A stretch of DNA of 64,000 nt from Pseudomonadaceae bacterium (GTDB lineage: Bacteria > Pseudomonadota > Gammaproteobacteria > Pseudomonadales > Pseudomonadaceae): assembly GCA_900766265.1 (NCBI GenBank), contig CAAFUS010000006.1:558001-622000 (forward strand). Reading direction: 5' to 3'. Below, one piece after another: positions 31,858 through 40,845 of this stretch (positions are counted from its first letter, which is position 1; each line of letters starts with the position of its first letter). The position numbers and the translations under genes were made by a program. Below the pieces are notes generated by a model. That model was not told the DNA's origin. It saw only the letters and a program-made list of their open reading frames with translations, and made no database searches.

Positions 31858-32086
31858 GGCCGTTCTCCTGCGCCTGCCGGTCGGCGCGGCGAAGTTGCGC
31901 GCGGGCATTGCGGTCGGCACGGTGGTCGCTCGCCGTCGAACTGGTGTAGATCGACGCGCAGCCTTGCTTCGTGAATTTCAGGTGCCCGCCGGACGTGCGC
32001 ACCACGCGCCAGCCTTCGCCCAGCGCGAACTCGATCAGCGCGCGCAGCCGTTCACGGCCGCGCGCCAGTTCATGTGCGCTCGCCAT
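31850..32086 (-). CDS. Small HicA-like protein (Shi position)
   Basis: 78 residues. ALIEFALGEGWRVVRTSGGHLKFTKQGCASIYTSSTASDHR resembles the double-stranded-RNA-binding-like fold of HicA toxins (GW...R..G.H). It overlaps the ParA stop (17 nt) and the ParB start (8 nt). In ICEclc the small gene between parA and parB is named shi, a short inhibitor of host growth; equivalence is by position and size. There is no HicB partner next to it. Confidence 0.65.
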   Translation of the reverse strand: MASAHELARGRERLRALIEFALGEGWRVVRTSGGHLKFTKQGCASIYTSSTASDHRADRNARAQLRRADRQAQENGRG

Positions 32087-32936
32087 GGCTGGCCCCTCCC
32101 GCATCGGCCCGGCCGGTGACCAGCGCGAAGCACTCCCGCCACGCGGGGAACAGCTCGCCGGCCAGCGTGCGCATGGTCTCCAGCGCCGCGGGCGCCGTGC
32201 GCCCAGCCGGCTGCCGGTACTCCACCCGGTGCACTGGCAATCCTCGTGTCGCAGCGCGCGGATAGGCTTCGATGGCCGGCACGTCGGTGCCCAGCACCTG
32301 CACGCCGGCCTGTTCCTGGAACACCTGTCGCAGCGCCTGCTGGACCAGCCGCGCGTTCGACGACACCGGATGCACACGGTTGATGAGCAGGCGCAGCGGC
32401 GGCGGCTCGATGCCCAGGTGCCGATACGGCGCGATGTCCTCGATCAGTTGCAGCGTGCCGCGCCGCAGCTCGCGCGCCGCGAGGATTTCCGGCGTCACCG
32501 GCGACAGCGCCAGGTCGGACGCCAGCACAGCCATCTCCAGCAGCACGCTGCGCGCGCCCTGGGTGTCGATCAACAGCAGGTCATAGTGCGTGCGGAAGAC
32601 GGGCAGCAAATGGCGCAGTCGCAGGCGCCCATCCGGAGCGTGCAGCAGCAGCGTGTTCAGTTCACCGCGGTCGTCGTTGGAGAGCACCAGGTCCAGGCCC
32701 GCGATCGCGGTGCGTGACACCAGTTGCTCGATGCGCCGCTCGTTGAAGGCCAGCATCTCGTAGATGCCGCCGGGCGCGCGCGCGTCCAGCGTGAAGTAGC
32801 TCGACAGCGTGGGCTGCACGTCCAGGTCCAGCAGCAGCACGCGCAGCCCGGCATCGGCGATAAAGCCGCCCAGGTTGGCCGCCGTCGTGGTCTTGCCCAC
32901 GCCGCCCTTGGTCGAAATGATGGACACCACCTGCAT
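32070..32936 (-). CDS. parA: ParA family partition ATPase
   Basis: 288 residues from the ATG at 32936, with GAGGAG upstream; an earlier in-frame ATG is less well placed. The deviant Walker A STKGGVGKTT (residues about 8-17), LLLDLDVQPTLSSYF and YDLLLIDTQGARS are complete. Short N-terminus without HTH, so a ParA of type Ib/MinD kind. It should hold the element in dividing cells or support the transfer-competent state with ParB. Confidence 0.92.
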   Translation of the reverse strand: MQVVSIISTKGGVGKTTTAANLGGFIADAGLRVLLLDLDVQPTLSSYFTLDARAPGGIYEMLAFNERRIEQLVSRTAIAGLDLVLSNDDRGELNTLLLHAPDGRLRLRHLLPVFRTHYDLLLIDTQGARSVLLEMAVLASDLALSPVTPEILAARELRRGTLQLIEDIAPYRHLGIEPPPLRLLINRVHPVSSNARLVQQALRQVFQEQAGVQVLGTDVPAIEAYPRAATRGLPVHRVEYRQPAGRTAPAALETMRTLAGELFPAWRECFALVTGRADAGGASHGERT

Positions 32937-32976
32937 GGGCTTCTCCTCGTCGAATGGCATGAACCGAGAAGAAGCG

Positions 32977-33195
32977 TCAGGCGCGTTCTTTGAGGCGATC
33001 GGCGATCCACTGTTCGATCTCCACCGAGTCCCAGCCCACCGCGCGCACGCCCAGGCGCAGCGCCTTGGGGAACTTGCCTTCCTTCATCAGGCTGTAGATG
33101 TGCGCGCGCTTGAAGCCGGTCTTGGCTTCGACCTCGGCGCGGCGCAGGATGCGGTGCTCGGTCGGTGCCGCCGTGGCGGTGGTCTGCGAAGACAT
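32977..33195 (-). CDS. alpA: AlpA family transcriptional regulator
   Basis: 72 residues from the ATG at 33195, 8 nt after AAGGAG. HRILRRAEVEAKTGFKRAHIYSLMKEGKFPKALRLGVRAVGWDSVEIEQWIADRLKERA is a complete AlpA/excisionase-type winged HTH. It is the first gene of a compact operon (alpA, parA, hicA-like, parB, DUF2857, STY4528). AlpA proteins activate integrase or excision functions in prophages and ICEs. Two operator-like palindromes lie just upstream. Confidence 0.92.
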   Translation of the reverse strand: MSSQTTATAAPTEHRILRRAEVEAKTGFKRAHIYSLMKEGKFPKALRLGVRAVGWDSVEIEQWIADRLKERA

Positions 33196-33269
33196 GAGGG
33201 TCACTCCTTAACGCTCAGTGGCGCTGATTGGCGTGACTCGCATTAAGAACGCCGCGCTGAGGAAAGACA

Positions 33270-33303
33270 CCGCAAATGCGGCATCCGCGACCGCAGATAC
33301 GGT
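33270..33303. promoter_or_regulatory. Two operator-like palindromes upstream of alpA
   Basis: CCGCAAATGCGG (33270-33281) and ACCGCAGATACGGT (33290-33303) lie 75-108 bp before the alpA start, directly beyond the stop side of the upstream gene. The spacing suits a pair of dimeric sites; the upstream protein is the natural candidate binder. Confidence 0.5.
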
Positions 33304-33313
33304 CTGGCATCGC

Positions 33314-34075
33314 TCAGGAATTTGTGCTCTGCAGATTGCGCCGAGCCAGTGCGAACTTGGCCTGCAGCGTGCGCTCGGTGATGCCCATCGCGTTGCCGTG
33401 GTGCGCCACCATCGCGCTGATGATGGCTTCCTGCGTCAGGAAGCTGGAATACGGCATGCCGCTGGGCGACTTGCCCAGCAGTAGCGTCAGTAACCCGCCA
33501 ACGATGTTCAGGTAGGTCGATTCGCTGCGCGGCCCAGGCGTGCTCGCACGCTCCGCGTCGGCCGTGTAGGCGGCGTGCGTCTTCAGCAGCGCCTCGTGCT
33601 CGGCGCGCAGCGTCTCGTGCACGCCCAAGTGTTCCGCCAGCCGCGCCTTGATCGCTTCCCGCTCGGCCATCAATGCGCCCACTGTGTCCAGGCTGATCGC
33701 CGGGTGAAGCGCACGCTCGATCTCATCGAACAGAAACGCCGGTTTCTCGCCGGGGTAGTAGTGCGCCATCCAGGCTTTCAGATCGACGTGCCGCACGGTC
33801 AGCGACGGGTCGTCCATCGTCAGGCCCTGCGTGTCCCGCGCCAAGCCGTCCTTGCCATACGGCAGCTCGCCGTGAGCCAGCGCATCGAAGATTCTTTCGG
33901 CGTTCAACCGCAGCATCGGCCAGCGCGGAAACTCCGTTGCCTCCGGCAGAGGCCGCTGTCCCAAGGTCGCCAGGATGCGCCGCTCGAAGCGCAGCAATCC
34001 GCTCCAGCGGATTGCCGCCTCGATCGGGCGGTAGTAGGTCTTGGCGCCATCGGCCAGGCTGCTCGACTTCGGCAT
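33314..34075 (-). CDS. BisR-like regulator of the ICE (by position)
   Basis: 253 residues from the ATG at 34075 (GGAGG upstream). Conserved blocks: YYRPIEAAIRWSGLLRFERRILATLGQRPLPEATEFPRWPMLRLNAERIFDALAHGELPYG, later HPAISLDTVGALMAEREAIKARLAEHLG and LNIVGGLLTLLLGKSPSGMPYSSFLTQEAIISAMVAHHGNAMGITERTLQAKFALARRNL. I cannot name a domain from sequence alone. In ICEclc the gene upstream of alpA, of about the same size, is bisR, which switches on alpA to start transfer competence. Equivalence is by synteny and size. Confidence 0.65.
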   Translation of the reverse strand: MPKSSSLADGAKTYYRPIEAAIRWSGLLRFERRILATLGQRPLPEATEFPRWPMLRLNAERIFDALAHGELPYGKDGLARDTQGLTMDDPSLTVRHVDLKAWMAHYYPGEKPAFLFDEIERALHPAISLDTVGALMAEREAIKARLAEHLGVHETLRAEHEALLKTHAAYTADAERASTPGPRSESTYLNIVGGLLTLLLGKSPSGMPYSSFLTQEAIISAMVAHHGNAMGITERTLQAKFALARRNLQSTNS

Positions 34076-34605
34076 ATCACGCGCCTCCATTCGTCATCGC
34101 ACCGAGTCCACACACACGCACCCGCCGTACAGACGACGTGCGTGGCTGTCCAGAAATCTCCGGGCGAAACGAGCAAGTGGCGAAGCGGCGAAGACCGTGG
34201 CATCGACGATGCCGCCGGTTTCGTTGCGAGATGTGCGTCTTGCCGCGCATGGCGCCATCACTCACAATTCGCAAGCCGCGAAACATGCTGTCACCAGCAT
34301 CATTCGCGGGCACCATGCCTGACCCGGATAACCAGGCCAAAGTCTTTGCAGGGGAAAAGGCCCAGTAAAGCGCGATCAGCTCAACACGCCAGAGCCGATG
34401 CGCATACGGCAAGCACTGTTGCGCCGCGCGTCTTCGCTGTGACGCGACGCGATGGGCATGCAAGTCTCATCGCAGGATGCCAACCGCAAGCGCGAGCAGC
34501 CTGAGTGCAGCACGCCCGTGCACCGCGTCAATGGAACCCCGCTATGACAAAACGGGTCTGGCACCTTGACCAAAATGGCATCGCCCCAACCCGCCTGAAG
34601 CAGCC
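34076..34605. other. 530-bp gap between the BisR-like gene and a LysR gene
   Basis: I see no convincing gene: open frames on both strands (for example 34077-34463 on the - strand) overlap each other and have no domain. The region probably carries the promoter of the BisR-like gene; no clear repeat or terminator was found. Confidence 0.5.
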
Positions 34606-35517
34606 TCATGCGAGCCGTTGCGTATCCAACGGCATATGGCCGACACGCTGAGCACGGTCGATGAAGTGGCGCAGCGGCTCCGACATCGCGCCCTCGGGAT
34701 GTAGCAGGTAGGTCGTCAACGCCGCCGAGTCCTCGTCCAGCGGCCGGACGATCACGTCCGCCTGCCGGCATGCCACCGCGTGCGCCGCGGTGGAAAATCC
34801 CACGCCATAGCCGGCCGCCACCAGGGCCAGCATCAACGAGTGGGTCGTCACGTACTCGGCCACGACCAGCGGTGTCTCCACCAGGCGCAGCAGGCGCTCG
34901 CATTGCCGGCTGCACTCCTGACAAACCTGCGGGTGACACAGCACCAGCGGGTAGCCCACCACCTCGTCCAGCGGTACCCGCTTGTGCGCCAGCAAGGGGT
35001 GCCGCGCGGGTATGGCCACCACCAGTGGATCTTGCCACACCGGCCTGGCGACCACCCCGGCCGCCATCTCGCCGGCCATCGCAAAGGCCGCGTCGTACAG
35101 GTCGTTGCCCAGGCCGCCCACCACCTGCGACAGCGGCGCCTCGAACAGCCGGATGCCCACTTCCGGCGCCTCCTCGCGGCACAGCGCGAGCAGCGCCGAC
35201 AGCCGGGTCCGCCCGACGCCGCCGGCCAGGGCGATGCGCAGGGTGCCCCGGTGTCCCACCGCCACCGCCCGCGTCTTGGTCTGGGCTTGCTCAAGGGTCA
35301 GCAGCACGCGCCGGGCCTCCTCCAGAAACACCTGCCCGGCCGGGGTCAGGCGCACGCCGCGCGGCGTGCGCTCCAGCAGCGCCACGCCCAGGTCGGCCTC
35401 CAGTTGGCGGATCGTGCGCGACAGGGGCGACTGCTCCACATGCAGCCGCCGCGCCGCCCGGCCAAAGTGCAACTCTTCGGCCACGGCGATGAAACAGCGA
35501 AGATGGCGTAAGTTCAT
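34606..35517 (-). CDS. LysR family transcriptional regulator (1)
   Basis: 303 residues from the ATG at 35517. The N-terminal winged HTH is standard (MNLRHLRCFIAVAEELHFGRAARRLHVEQSPLSRTIRQLEADLGVALLERTPRGVRLTPAG), followed by an effector-binding domain. It is related to, but clearly distinct from, the two other LysR proteins of the window. It has a cysteine-rich segment CHPQVCQECSRQCERLL that the others lack. Its target is unknown; the divergent region to the right holds no identifiable gene. Confidence 0.88.
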   Translation of the reverse strand: MNLRHLRCFIAVAEELHFGRAARRLHVEQSPLSRTIRQLEADLGVALLERTPRGVRLTPAGQVFLEEARRVLLTLEQAQTKTRAVAVGHRGTLRIALAGGVGRTRLSALLALCREEAPEVGIRLFEAPLSQVVGGLGNDLYDAAFAMAGEMAAGVVARPVWQDPLVVAIPARHPLLAHKRVPLDEVVGYPLVLCHPQVCQECSRQCERLLRLVETPLVVAEYVTTHSLMLALVAAGYGVGFSTAAHAVACRQADVIVRPLDEDSAALTTYLLHPEGAMSEPLRHFIDRAQRVGHMPLDTQRLA

Positions 35518-36347
35518 GTAATTCCCCCCAGAAAGTGGAGTCCATTCCTCTGGCCGTAGGGAACCGCATGAGTGCTTCCCGGTGGCGATGCCGGTCACAG
35601 AGGCTTTCCAGTTGCCGCCATCCGGCCTCAGTCGCCGGCACGAGGCGGCGAGTGTCCAGGCGAGGCCGGGTGATTCCATCGGTGTTGCCATATCACATAA
35701 AACCACGGACAATCAATAATAATTCTCATTAGTATCTGTGTCTGAATGGAGTGAAGCCGATCAAGCCCGACGCGGCGAACCTGTCCGTCACCACCCACGG
35801 CAGCGTGTCCTGGAACGACGAACGCATGGGCGATGGGCAGCTCGCGCAGCGGCTGCAGGCCTCCGCGCCGCGTCAACCGCAGCCCGAGGACTTCATCCGC
35901 GGCGACCGCTTGGTGGGCCCGCCAGCGCGTCGCCCAGGTGTTGGCGGCTACGCAGAAGTCCGGGTGTTGAAACTGAGCTTCGTGACCGACCCGGGCAGCG
36001 ACCGGGGTGAGCCGAAAGACACCCTTATGAAACTGCATCGGCACGCCCGCCCTGACGCCGGCGTGTCGTCGTCGGCTGCACTGATCGCGGACACGAGCCA
36101 CACGCGCGCACCTGCGCGCGGTGCCCGGCGCACCGCTGCCCGCCCTGGCATGGCAGCAGCAGGCGCTGACCATCAGCATTCAGCCCGGGCTGTGCGCCGG
36201 CCTGCTCCGCGCGTGTCGGCGACGGGCCTGCTCCCGACAGGCATGGGTGCTTCGACGCGATGCCATCGAAGGAGGTGCTGACGGGATGCGGATGTAGATG
36301 CTGGCGCCCGAGAGGCCGAACCAGTAGAAGACAAACAGGAGGTGGCC
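35518..36347. other. 830-bp region between two LysR genes, no confident gene
   Basis: Open frames on both strands overlap (35751-36281 on +, 35628-36179 on -) and neither resembles a family I know, so I do not call either. A Fur-box-like sequence lies at 35715-35733. Near 36290-36345 the - strand reads LLFVFYWFGLSGASIYIR, which looks like the remains of a membrane protein. The region may be a decayed gene. Confidence 0.5.
35715..35733. promoter_or_regulatory. Fur-box-like sequence
   Basis: AATAATAATTCTCATTAGT matches the Fur consensus GATAATGATAATCATTATC at 13 of 19 positions by eye. It sits between two divergent coding regions, one of them uncalled. Chance matches of this quality occur in AT-rich DNA. 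Confidence 0.35.
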
Positions 36348-37256
36348 TTGGATTTCAGATTGCTGCGTTACTTCATCGCAGTTGCGGAAGAACTGCATCT
36401 GGCCCATGCAGCCGAGCGTCTGGGCATCGAGCAATCGCCTGTGTCGCGTGCGATGCGCGACCTGGAAAGCCAGCTTGGCGTGCAGTTGTTCGACCGCAGC
36501 ACACGCCTGACGCGGCTGACCTGGGCCGGCCAGGTGTTCCTCGGCGAATGCCGGCGCGTGCAGGCCACCGTGGAGCAGGCAGTCAAGAGCGCCAAGGCGG
36601 CGGCACAGGGCTACCAGGGCCATCTGCGCATCGCGATCTGCGACAGCCTGGCGCAACCCCGCATCGCCACCTTGCTGGCACGCAGCCGCGAGGATGAGCC
36701 CGAGCTGGAGATTCGCGTCTTCGAGCTGCCGTTCGCGCAGCAGCTCAAGATGCTGCACAACGATCTGCTGGACATCGGCTTTGGCTTGTCAAACGCGGTG
36801 CATGATGGCCTCGTCGCCGAGCCGGTGTGGACCGATCCGCTGTCGGTGATCGTGCCCGCACGCCACCCCTTGCTGGCACACGTGCAGGTGCCGCTGCCCG
36901 AAGCCTTGAAGTTTCCGCTGGTTCTGTGCCACCCCGAGGCGGGCTCCGGTTGCCGCCACCAGATTCAGGCGGTGCTGCAGGACACGAACATGCCGCTCAA
37001 GCTGGTGGACGAAGTGACCAGCCTGGGCGTGATGCTGACCCTGGTCGGCGCCGGCTACGGCATCGGCTTCGCCATCGCCTCGCAGGTGCAGACGCTACAG
37101 CGCCCGGACATCTCCATTCGTCCCCTGGCCGGCATCCCACCGATGCTCTCCACCTACCTGCTGCGCCGCCGGGGCGAACCCTCGGAGCCCATGAGGCGGT
37201 TCATCGAGCGGGTGAAAGACGGGGCCGCGCCGGTCGATGATGAGCCGGTCCTTTGA
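36348..37256 (+). CDS. LysR family transcriptional regulator (2), left member of a duplicated pair
   Basis: 302 residues, read from the TTG at 36348; AGGAGG lies 5 nt upstream, while the in-frame GTG at 36342 overlaps that site. HTH: LDFRLLRYFIAVAEELHLAHAAERLGIEQSPVSRAMRDLESQLGVQLF. The protein is very similar along its whole length to the LysR at 58015-58923, with the same length and start context. LysR proteins usually act on a divergent or adjacent gene, but none is obvious here. It likely marks the end of the first element. Confidence 0.88.
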   Translation: MDFRLLRYFIAVAEELHLAHAAERLGIEQSPVSRAMRDLESQLGVQLFDRSTRLTRLTWAGQVFLGECRRVQATVEQAVKSAKAAAQGYQGHLRIAICDSLAQPRIATLLARSREDEPELEIRVFELPFAQQLKMLHNDLLDIGFGLSNAVHDGLVAEPVWTDPLSVIVPARHPLLAHVQVPLPEALKFPLVLCHPEAGSGCRHQIQAVLQDTNMPLKLVDEVTSLGVMLTLVGAGYGIGFAIASQVQTLQRPDISIRPLAGIPPMLSTYLLRRRGEPSEPMRRFIERVKDGAAPVDDEPVL

Positions 37257-37475
37257 GGACGCAGCTCGCCTGTCCGTTGCGGCCTGTGGCGTTATGTGCC
37301 GGTGGACAGATAGACTTCGGAATGAAATCCGATGCTCTGGCTGTTGATGGATGTGCTTGGCTCGCTTTGGATCACCCGCAACGGCCTGCGTTGACCAGGC
37401 CGAAGACTTGAGTCCACAATCGAGTCCATTCCGTGACGCCTGGATCGGAAAAAACGTTCGTAATAAATGAGTTAG

Positions 37476-38806
37476 CAGGCCGTTGAAGAACCCTGAATGA
37501 ACGCGCGTTCCGCCATCGCTGGATGTTCTGGCAAGTTCATACAGTCCTCGGGTTCCACCCGGAAGGCCGCGGCGCGTGTGTTTCACCGGCATTCATGCAT
37601 CCGCAAGAGGGCATTTCGACCTCTTCGCAGCTCATTGGACGCACCCCGGGCATGGCTGCGCCAGGTTGCGCAGTCGTGTGAGGTTGTAGGCTGTCATCGT
37701 CAGGGTCAGAAGCTGGTCCACCTTGTCCAGTCCTTGCACCATCACCTGACGGATCGGCCCGATGAGCTTGCCCCACCCGAAGCACTGCTCGATGCGCTTC
37801 CTCTTGCGCTGGCTGACAGCGTAGCCAGAATGTCTCGTGGTGCGCCCGTCAATGGCGCTGCCGCCATTGCGGCTCGTGTTCTGCGCAACGTGCGGCGTCA
37901 CTCCGATCTCCCGGCACACCTTGACGAACCCCTTGGTGTCATATGCCTTGTCGGCACCCACCGTCACGCGCTTGCCCGGTCTTGCAACGTCGCCCAGCAT
38001 CTGCGCGGCGACCTCGCGCTCGGCCGTGCCGTCCGCGGTGCTGGCCTGCACGTTGACCACCAGGCCATGGCGGTTGTCGGTCAGCACATGCCCCAGGTAG
38101 CTCGGCAGCGCAGGTGCGGCGTTGCTCTTGTGGTACAGCCGCGCGTCGGGATCCGACGTCGATTCGTGCGTGTCGTTGCTGCGGGGCTGGCCTTTCCAGT
38201 CCTCGGGTGGGCGCCCGTCGTCCGAACCGTCCTTGCGCCGCATGCTCTTGTGGCTGGCCCAGGCCTGGATCAAGGTCCCGTCCACGCTGAAGTGTTCGCC
38301 CGACAGCAGCCCGCGCTGGTGCGCCATCTCCACCGTGGCGTTGAAAAGCTCGGTCACCACATCGTGCTCGATCAGCCGGTCGCGGTTCTTGCTGAACACC
38401 GAGTGGTTCCACACCTCGTCGTCGATGGACAGCCCGACGAACCAGCGGAACAGCAGGTTGTAGCGAATCTGCTCGACGAGCTGGCGTTCGCTGCGCACGC
38501 TGTAGAGCACCTGCAGCAGCATCGCGCGGATGAGCTTCTCGGGCGCGATGCTCGGGCGACCGCCCTTGACGTCGGCTGCGTACATGGCCGCGAACGTATC
38601 GCCCATCTTGCCCAGCGCGTCGTTGACCCAGACGCGAATCGGCCGCAACGGATGCTCGGCCGGCACGAAGTCCTCCAGCCGTATCGTGCTGAACAGAGCC
38701 TCGTTGTAGCTGTCCGCTCCTCGCATCGTCGCCTCACCGTTCGTCGATCGATGGCCTCATCTTCCTGCTTTGCAGGTGAGGCGTCGATAGGTATTTCAAC
38801 GGCCTG
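37476..38806 (-). mobile_element. IS5-family insertion sequence (a), complete
   Basis: 1331 bp between 12-bp terminal inverted repeats CAGGCCGTTGAA (37476-37487 and, inverted, 38795-38806). A 4-bp target duplication TTAG flanks it (37472-37475, 38807-38810). One transposase gene on the - strand fills it. Terminal length may extend past 12 bp with mismatches. Confidence 0.9.
37632..38726 (-). CDS. IS5-family transposase of element a
   Basis: 364 residues, DDE transposase. Features: N-terminal SYNEALFSTIRLEDFVPAEHPLRPIRVWVNDALGKMG, GGRPSIAPEKLIRAMLLQVLYSVRSERQLVEQI, first catalytic D in HFSVDGTLIQAWASHKS, second D in VGADKAYDTKGF, and E in RIEQCFGWGKLIGP. No frameshift, so the element may be active. 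It is about half identical by eye to the transposase of element b. Confidence 0.93.
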   Translation of the reverse strand: MRGADSYNEALFSTIRLEDFVPAEHPLRPIRVWVNDALGKMGDTFAAMYAADVKGGRPSIAPEKLIRAMLLQVLYSVRSERQLVEQIRYNLLFRWFVGLSIDDEVWNHSVFSKNRDRLIEHDVVTELFNATVEMAHQRGLLSGEHFSVDGTLIQAWASHKSMRRKDGSDDGRPPEDWKGQPRSNDTHESTSDPDARLYHKSNAAPALPSYLGHVLTDNRHGLVVNVQASTADGTAEREVAAQMLGDVARPGKRVTVGADKAYDTKGFVKVCREIGVTPHVAQNTSRNGGSAIDGRTTRHSGYAVSQRKRKRIEQCFGWGKLIGPIRQVMVQGLDKVDQLLTLTMTAYNLTRLRNLAQPCPGCVQ

Positions 38807-38810
38807 TTAG

Positions 38811-39014
38811 CGACCGGGTGCTGTTCCCTTCACCTCCACTGCATCGTTCCAGGGAATTCTGAGAATGTCCAAGAAGCATCGTACGTCGTTGATTCTGGTT
38901 GAGTTTTCGACACCTCGATGTTCCAGTGGGCTCCACGGAAATCCACCTTAAGCCACGACGTTTATGTCCATTTTTGTGTCCATTTTTGCGGGCACGACGG
39001 CTTCCGGATTGTTG
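38811..39014. other. Decayed element junction with attachment-like sequence
   Basis: With IS element a removed, the DNA after the left LysR copy continues into TTCCCTTCACCTCCACTG (38824-38841), which aligns with the tRNA 3' end found after the right LysR copy (TTCCCTTCGCCCGCTCCA, 59092-59109); the first eight bases match exactly. Further on, GTCCATTTTTGTGTCCATTTTTG-like tandem units lie at 38969-38991. I read it as an old right end of the ICE abutting the next element. Confidence 0.45.
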
Positions 39015-39018
39015 CTAG

Positions 39019-40337
39019 CAGGCTGGTGAGAAACCCCGACCGCTGCTCCGGGCGCGGGTTTTGAGGCAGACTCCTGCCTCGAATCGTCTTTCTGCTTTTC
39101 CCGATTTCCCATGCGCGGCCAAGAGAATCCCCAAGCGTCGATGTTCAGCTACGTGAGCCTGGAGCAACGCGTGCCGAAGGACCACCCGCTGCGCACTCTG
39201 CGTGCGCTGGTCGACGGCATTCTCGCCAACATGAGTGCGCTGTTCGATGAGCGTTACTCGCACACCGGGCGCCCGTCGATTCCGCCCGAGCAGCTGCTGC
39301 GTGCGCTGCTCGTGCAGATCCTCTTCACGATCCGCAGCGAGCGCCAGCTCGTCGAGCAGCTCGACTACAACCTGCTGTTCCGATGGTTCGTTGGCCTGGG
39401 CATGGATGACGCGGTGTGGGACCGCACCGTCTTCAGCATCAATCGCGACCGTCTGCTCGGCACCGACGTCGCACGCCAGTTCTTCCGTCGCGTACTGCAT
39501 CTTGCCGAGTGGCAGGGCTTCGTCTCCGACGAGCACTTCAGCGTCGATGGCACGATGATCGAGGCCTGGGCCAGCCACAAGAGCTTCGTTCCCAAGGACG
39601 GCAGTGGCCCGGACAAGCCTGCCGGGCGCAACCCGGAGGCGGACTTCAAGGGCAAGACGCGCAGCAACGCCACACACCAGAGCACAACCGACCCGCAGGC
39701 GCGGCTCTACAAGAAGGGCGAGTTCGCGGAAGCGAAGCTGCGCTACATGGCGCACGCGCTCTCCGAGAACCGCAACGGGCTCGTCGTCGATGTCGAGAGC
39801 ACGCAAGCCACGGGACGCGCCGAGTGGGAGGCGGCGATCCGGATGATTGATCGCAGCGTGCGCAAGCCGGGCGCGACGGTGGGTGCGGACAAGGGCTATG
39901 ACACGGCCGAGTTCGTTGCCGCACTCGAACGGCGCGGCATCAAGGCACACGTGGCGCGCAAGGTCAGCGGCAGCGCCGTCGATGGACGCACGGCGCGTGG
40001 CAAAGGCTACGCGATGAGTCTGCGCAGGCGAAAGATGATCGAAGAGGCCTTCGGCTGGATCAAGACGGTGGGTGGTTTGCGCAAGACGCGGCACAAGGGG
40101 CTGGAAAAGCTCTCGGGCCAGGCACTGTTCGCGTTCGCGGCGTACAACCTGACCCGAATGCTGAGCCTGATGCGAGCGGCTGCCGCGTAGAAGGGACAGA
40201 TGCGTCCGCTGCCCGGCGAACAGCGGAATGCGAGGGTGAGAGAACCCTGAATCACACGCCACGGCGCACTTCCGGTGCCGGAAAAAATGATCGGAAGGAC
40301 ATGATCCGGAAGGATTCAAGGGTTTCTCACCAGCCTG
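39019..40337 (+). mobile_element. IS5-family insertion sequence (b), complete
   Basis: 1319 bp with perfect 18-bp terminal inverted repeats CAGGCTGGTGAGAAACCC (39019-39036; inverted at 40320-40337) and a CTAG target duplication (39015-39018 and 40338-40341). Confidence 0.92.
39111..40190 (+). CDS. IS5-family transposase of element b
   Basis: 359 residues, complete DDE transposase: MFSYVSLEQRVPKDHPLRTLRALVDGILANMSALFDERY, GRPSIPPEQLLRALLVQILFTIRSERQLVEQLDYNLLFRWFVGL, catalytic D in HFSVDGTMIEAWASHKS, D in VGADKGYDTAEF and E in MIEEAFGWIKTVGGLRK. Related to, but distinct from, element a. Confidence 0.94.
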   Translation: MRGQENPQASMFSYVSLEQRVPKDHPLRTLRALVDGILANMSALFDERYSHTGRPSIPPEQLLRALLVQILFTIRSERQLVEQLDYNLLFRWFVGLGMDDAVWDRTVFSINRDRLLGTDVARQFFRRVLHLAEWQGFVSDEHFSVDGTMIEAWASHKSFVPKDGSGPDKPAGRNPEADFKGKTRSNATHQSTTDPQARLYKKGEFAEAKLRYMAHALSENRNGLVVDVESTQATGRAEWEAAIRMIDRSVRKPGATVGADKGYDTAEFVAALERRGIKAHVARKVSGSAVDGRTARGKGYAMSLRRRKMIEEAFGWIKTVGGLRKTRHKGLEKLSGQALFAFAAYNLTRMLSLMRAAAA

Positions 40338-40399
40338 CTAGGGCGCTGAGGTCGATGGGTTAAGCATCTGGTTCCTGACTCATGTTCAGGAGCTAGAGC

Positions 40400-40466
40400 A
40401 TGGCACTCTCAGACTTGGTGGTCCGCCAAGCCAAAGCCACCGGCAAGGCCTACACACTTCCAGACG
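40400..40466 (+). pseudogene. int: N-terminal fragment of a P4-type integrase
   Basis: ATG at 40400, behind AGGAG, begins MALSDLVVRQAKATGKAYTLPD, the start of P4/IntB13-like tyrosine integrases, then the match ends where an IS66 fragment begins. Integrases of this kind lie at the attL end of ICEclc-type elements. Hence this marks the left end of a second element whose integrase is now lost. Confidence 0.75.
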
Positions 40467-40845
40467 GACGCCGACCTTGCCGCGGCTGAGGCGCAGCTCT
40501 AGGAACTGCTGGGCAAGAAGAAGCCGCCGGCTACGCCTGACGCGATGCCTAAGCGCACCGCCTTGCCGGCGGACCTGCCGCGCGTGGACTGCCACCACGA
40601 GCCCGAGAACACCCGCTGCGCGTGCGGCTGTGCGCTCAAGCGCATCAGCGAGAAGCTGGACTACACGCCGGGCGTGTTCACGGTCGAGTGCCACATCCGC
40701 GGCAAGTGGACCTGCGCATAGGTGCCGAACGCTGACCCAGGCGCCGGTCCCGGCGGAGATCATCGCCAAGGGCATCCCCACCTCCGGGCTGCTCGCGTAG
40801 GTGCTGGTCGCAAAGGACTCCGACCATCTGCCGCTTACATGGTCG
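40462..40845 (+). pseudogene. Degenerate IS66 transposase (TnpC) fragment
   Basis: Pieces in different frames and with stops: LPADLPRVDCHHEPENTRCACGCALKRISEKLDYTPGVFTVECHIRGKWTCA, then in another frame RTLTQAPVPAEIIAKGIPTSGLLA and VLVAKDSDHLPL. These are consecutive segments of IS66 TnpC. Frameshifts and stop codons make it non-functional. Confidence 0.8.

Noticed and set aside
31850..32086. HicA toxin of a HicAB toxin-antitoxin pair
   Set aside because: The fold resembles HicA, but there is no hicB next to it and the position between parA and parB fits an ICE-specific gene; kept as HicA-like only.
35628..36281. Overlapping open frames on both strands between the two LysR genes
   Set aside because: Neither resembles a known family or has a good start signal; one may be the remains of a gene, but it cannot be told which.
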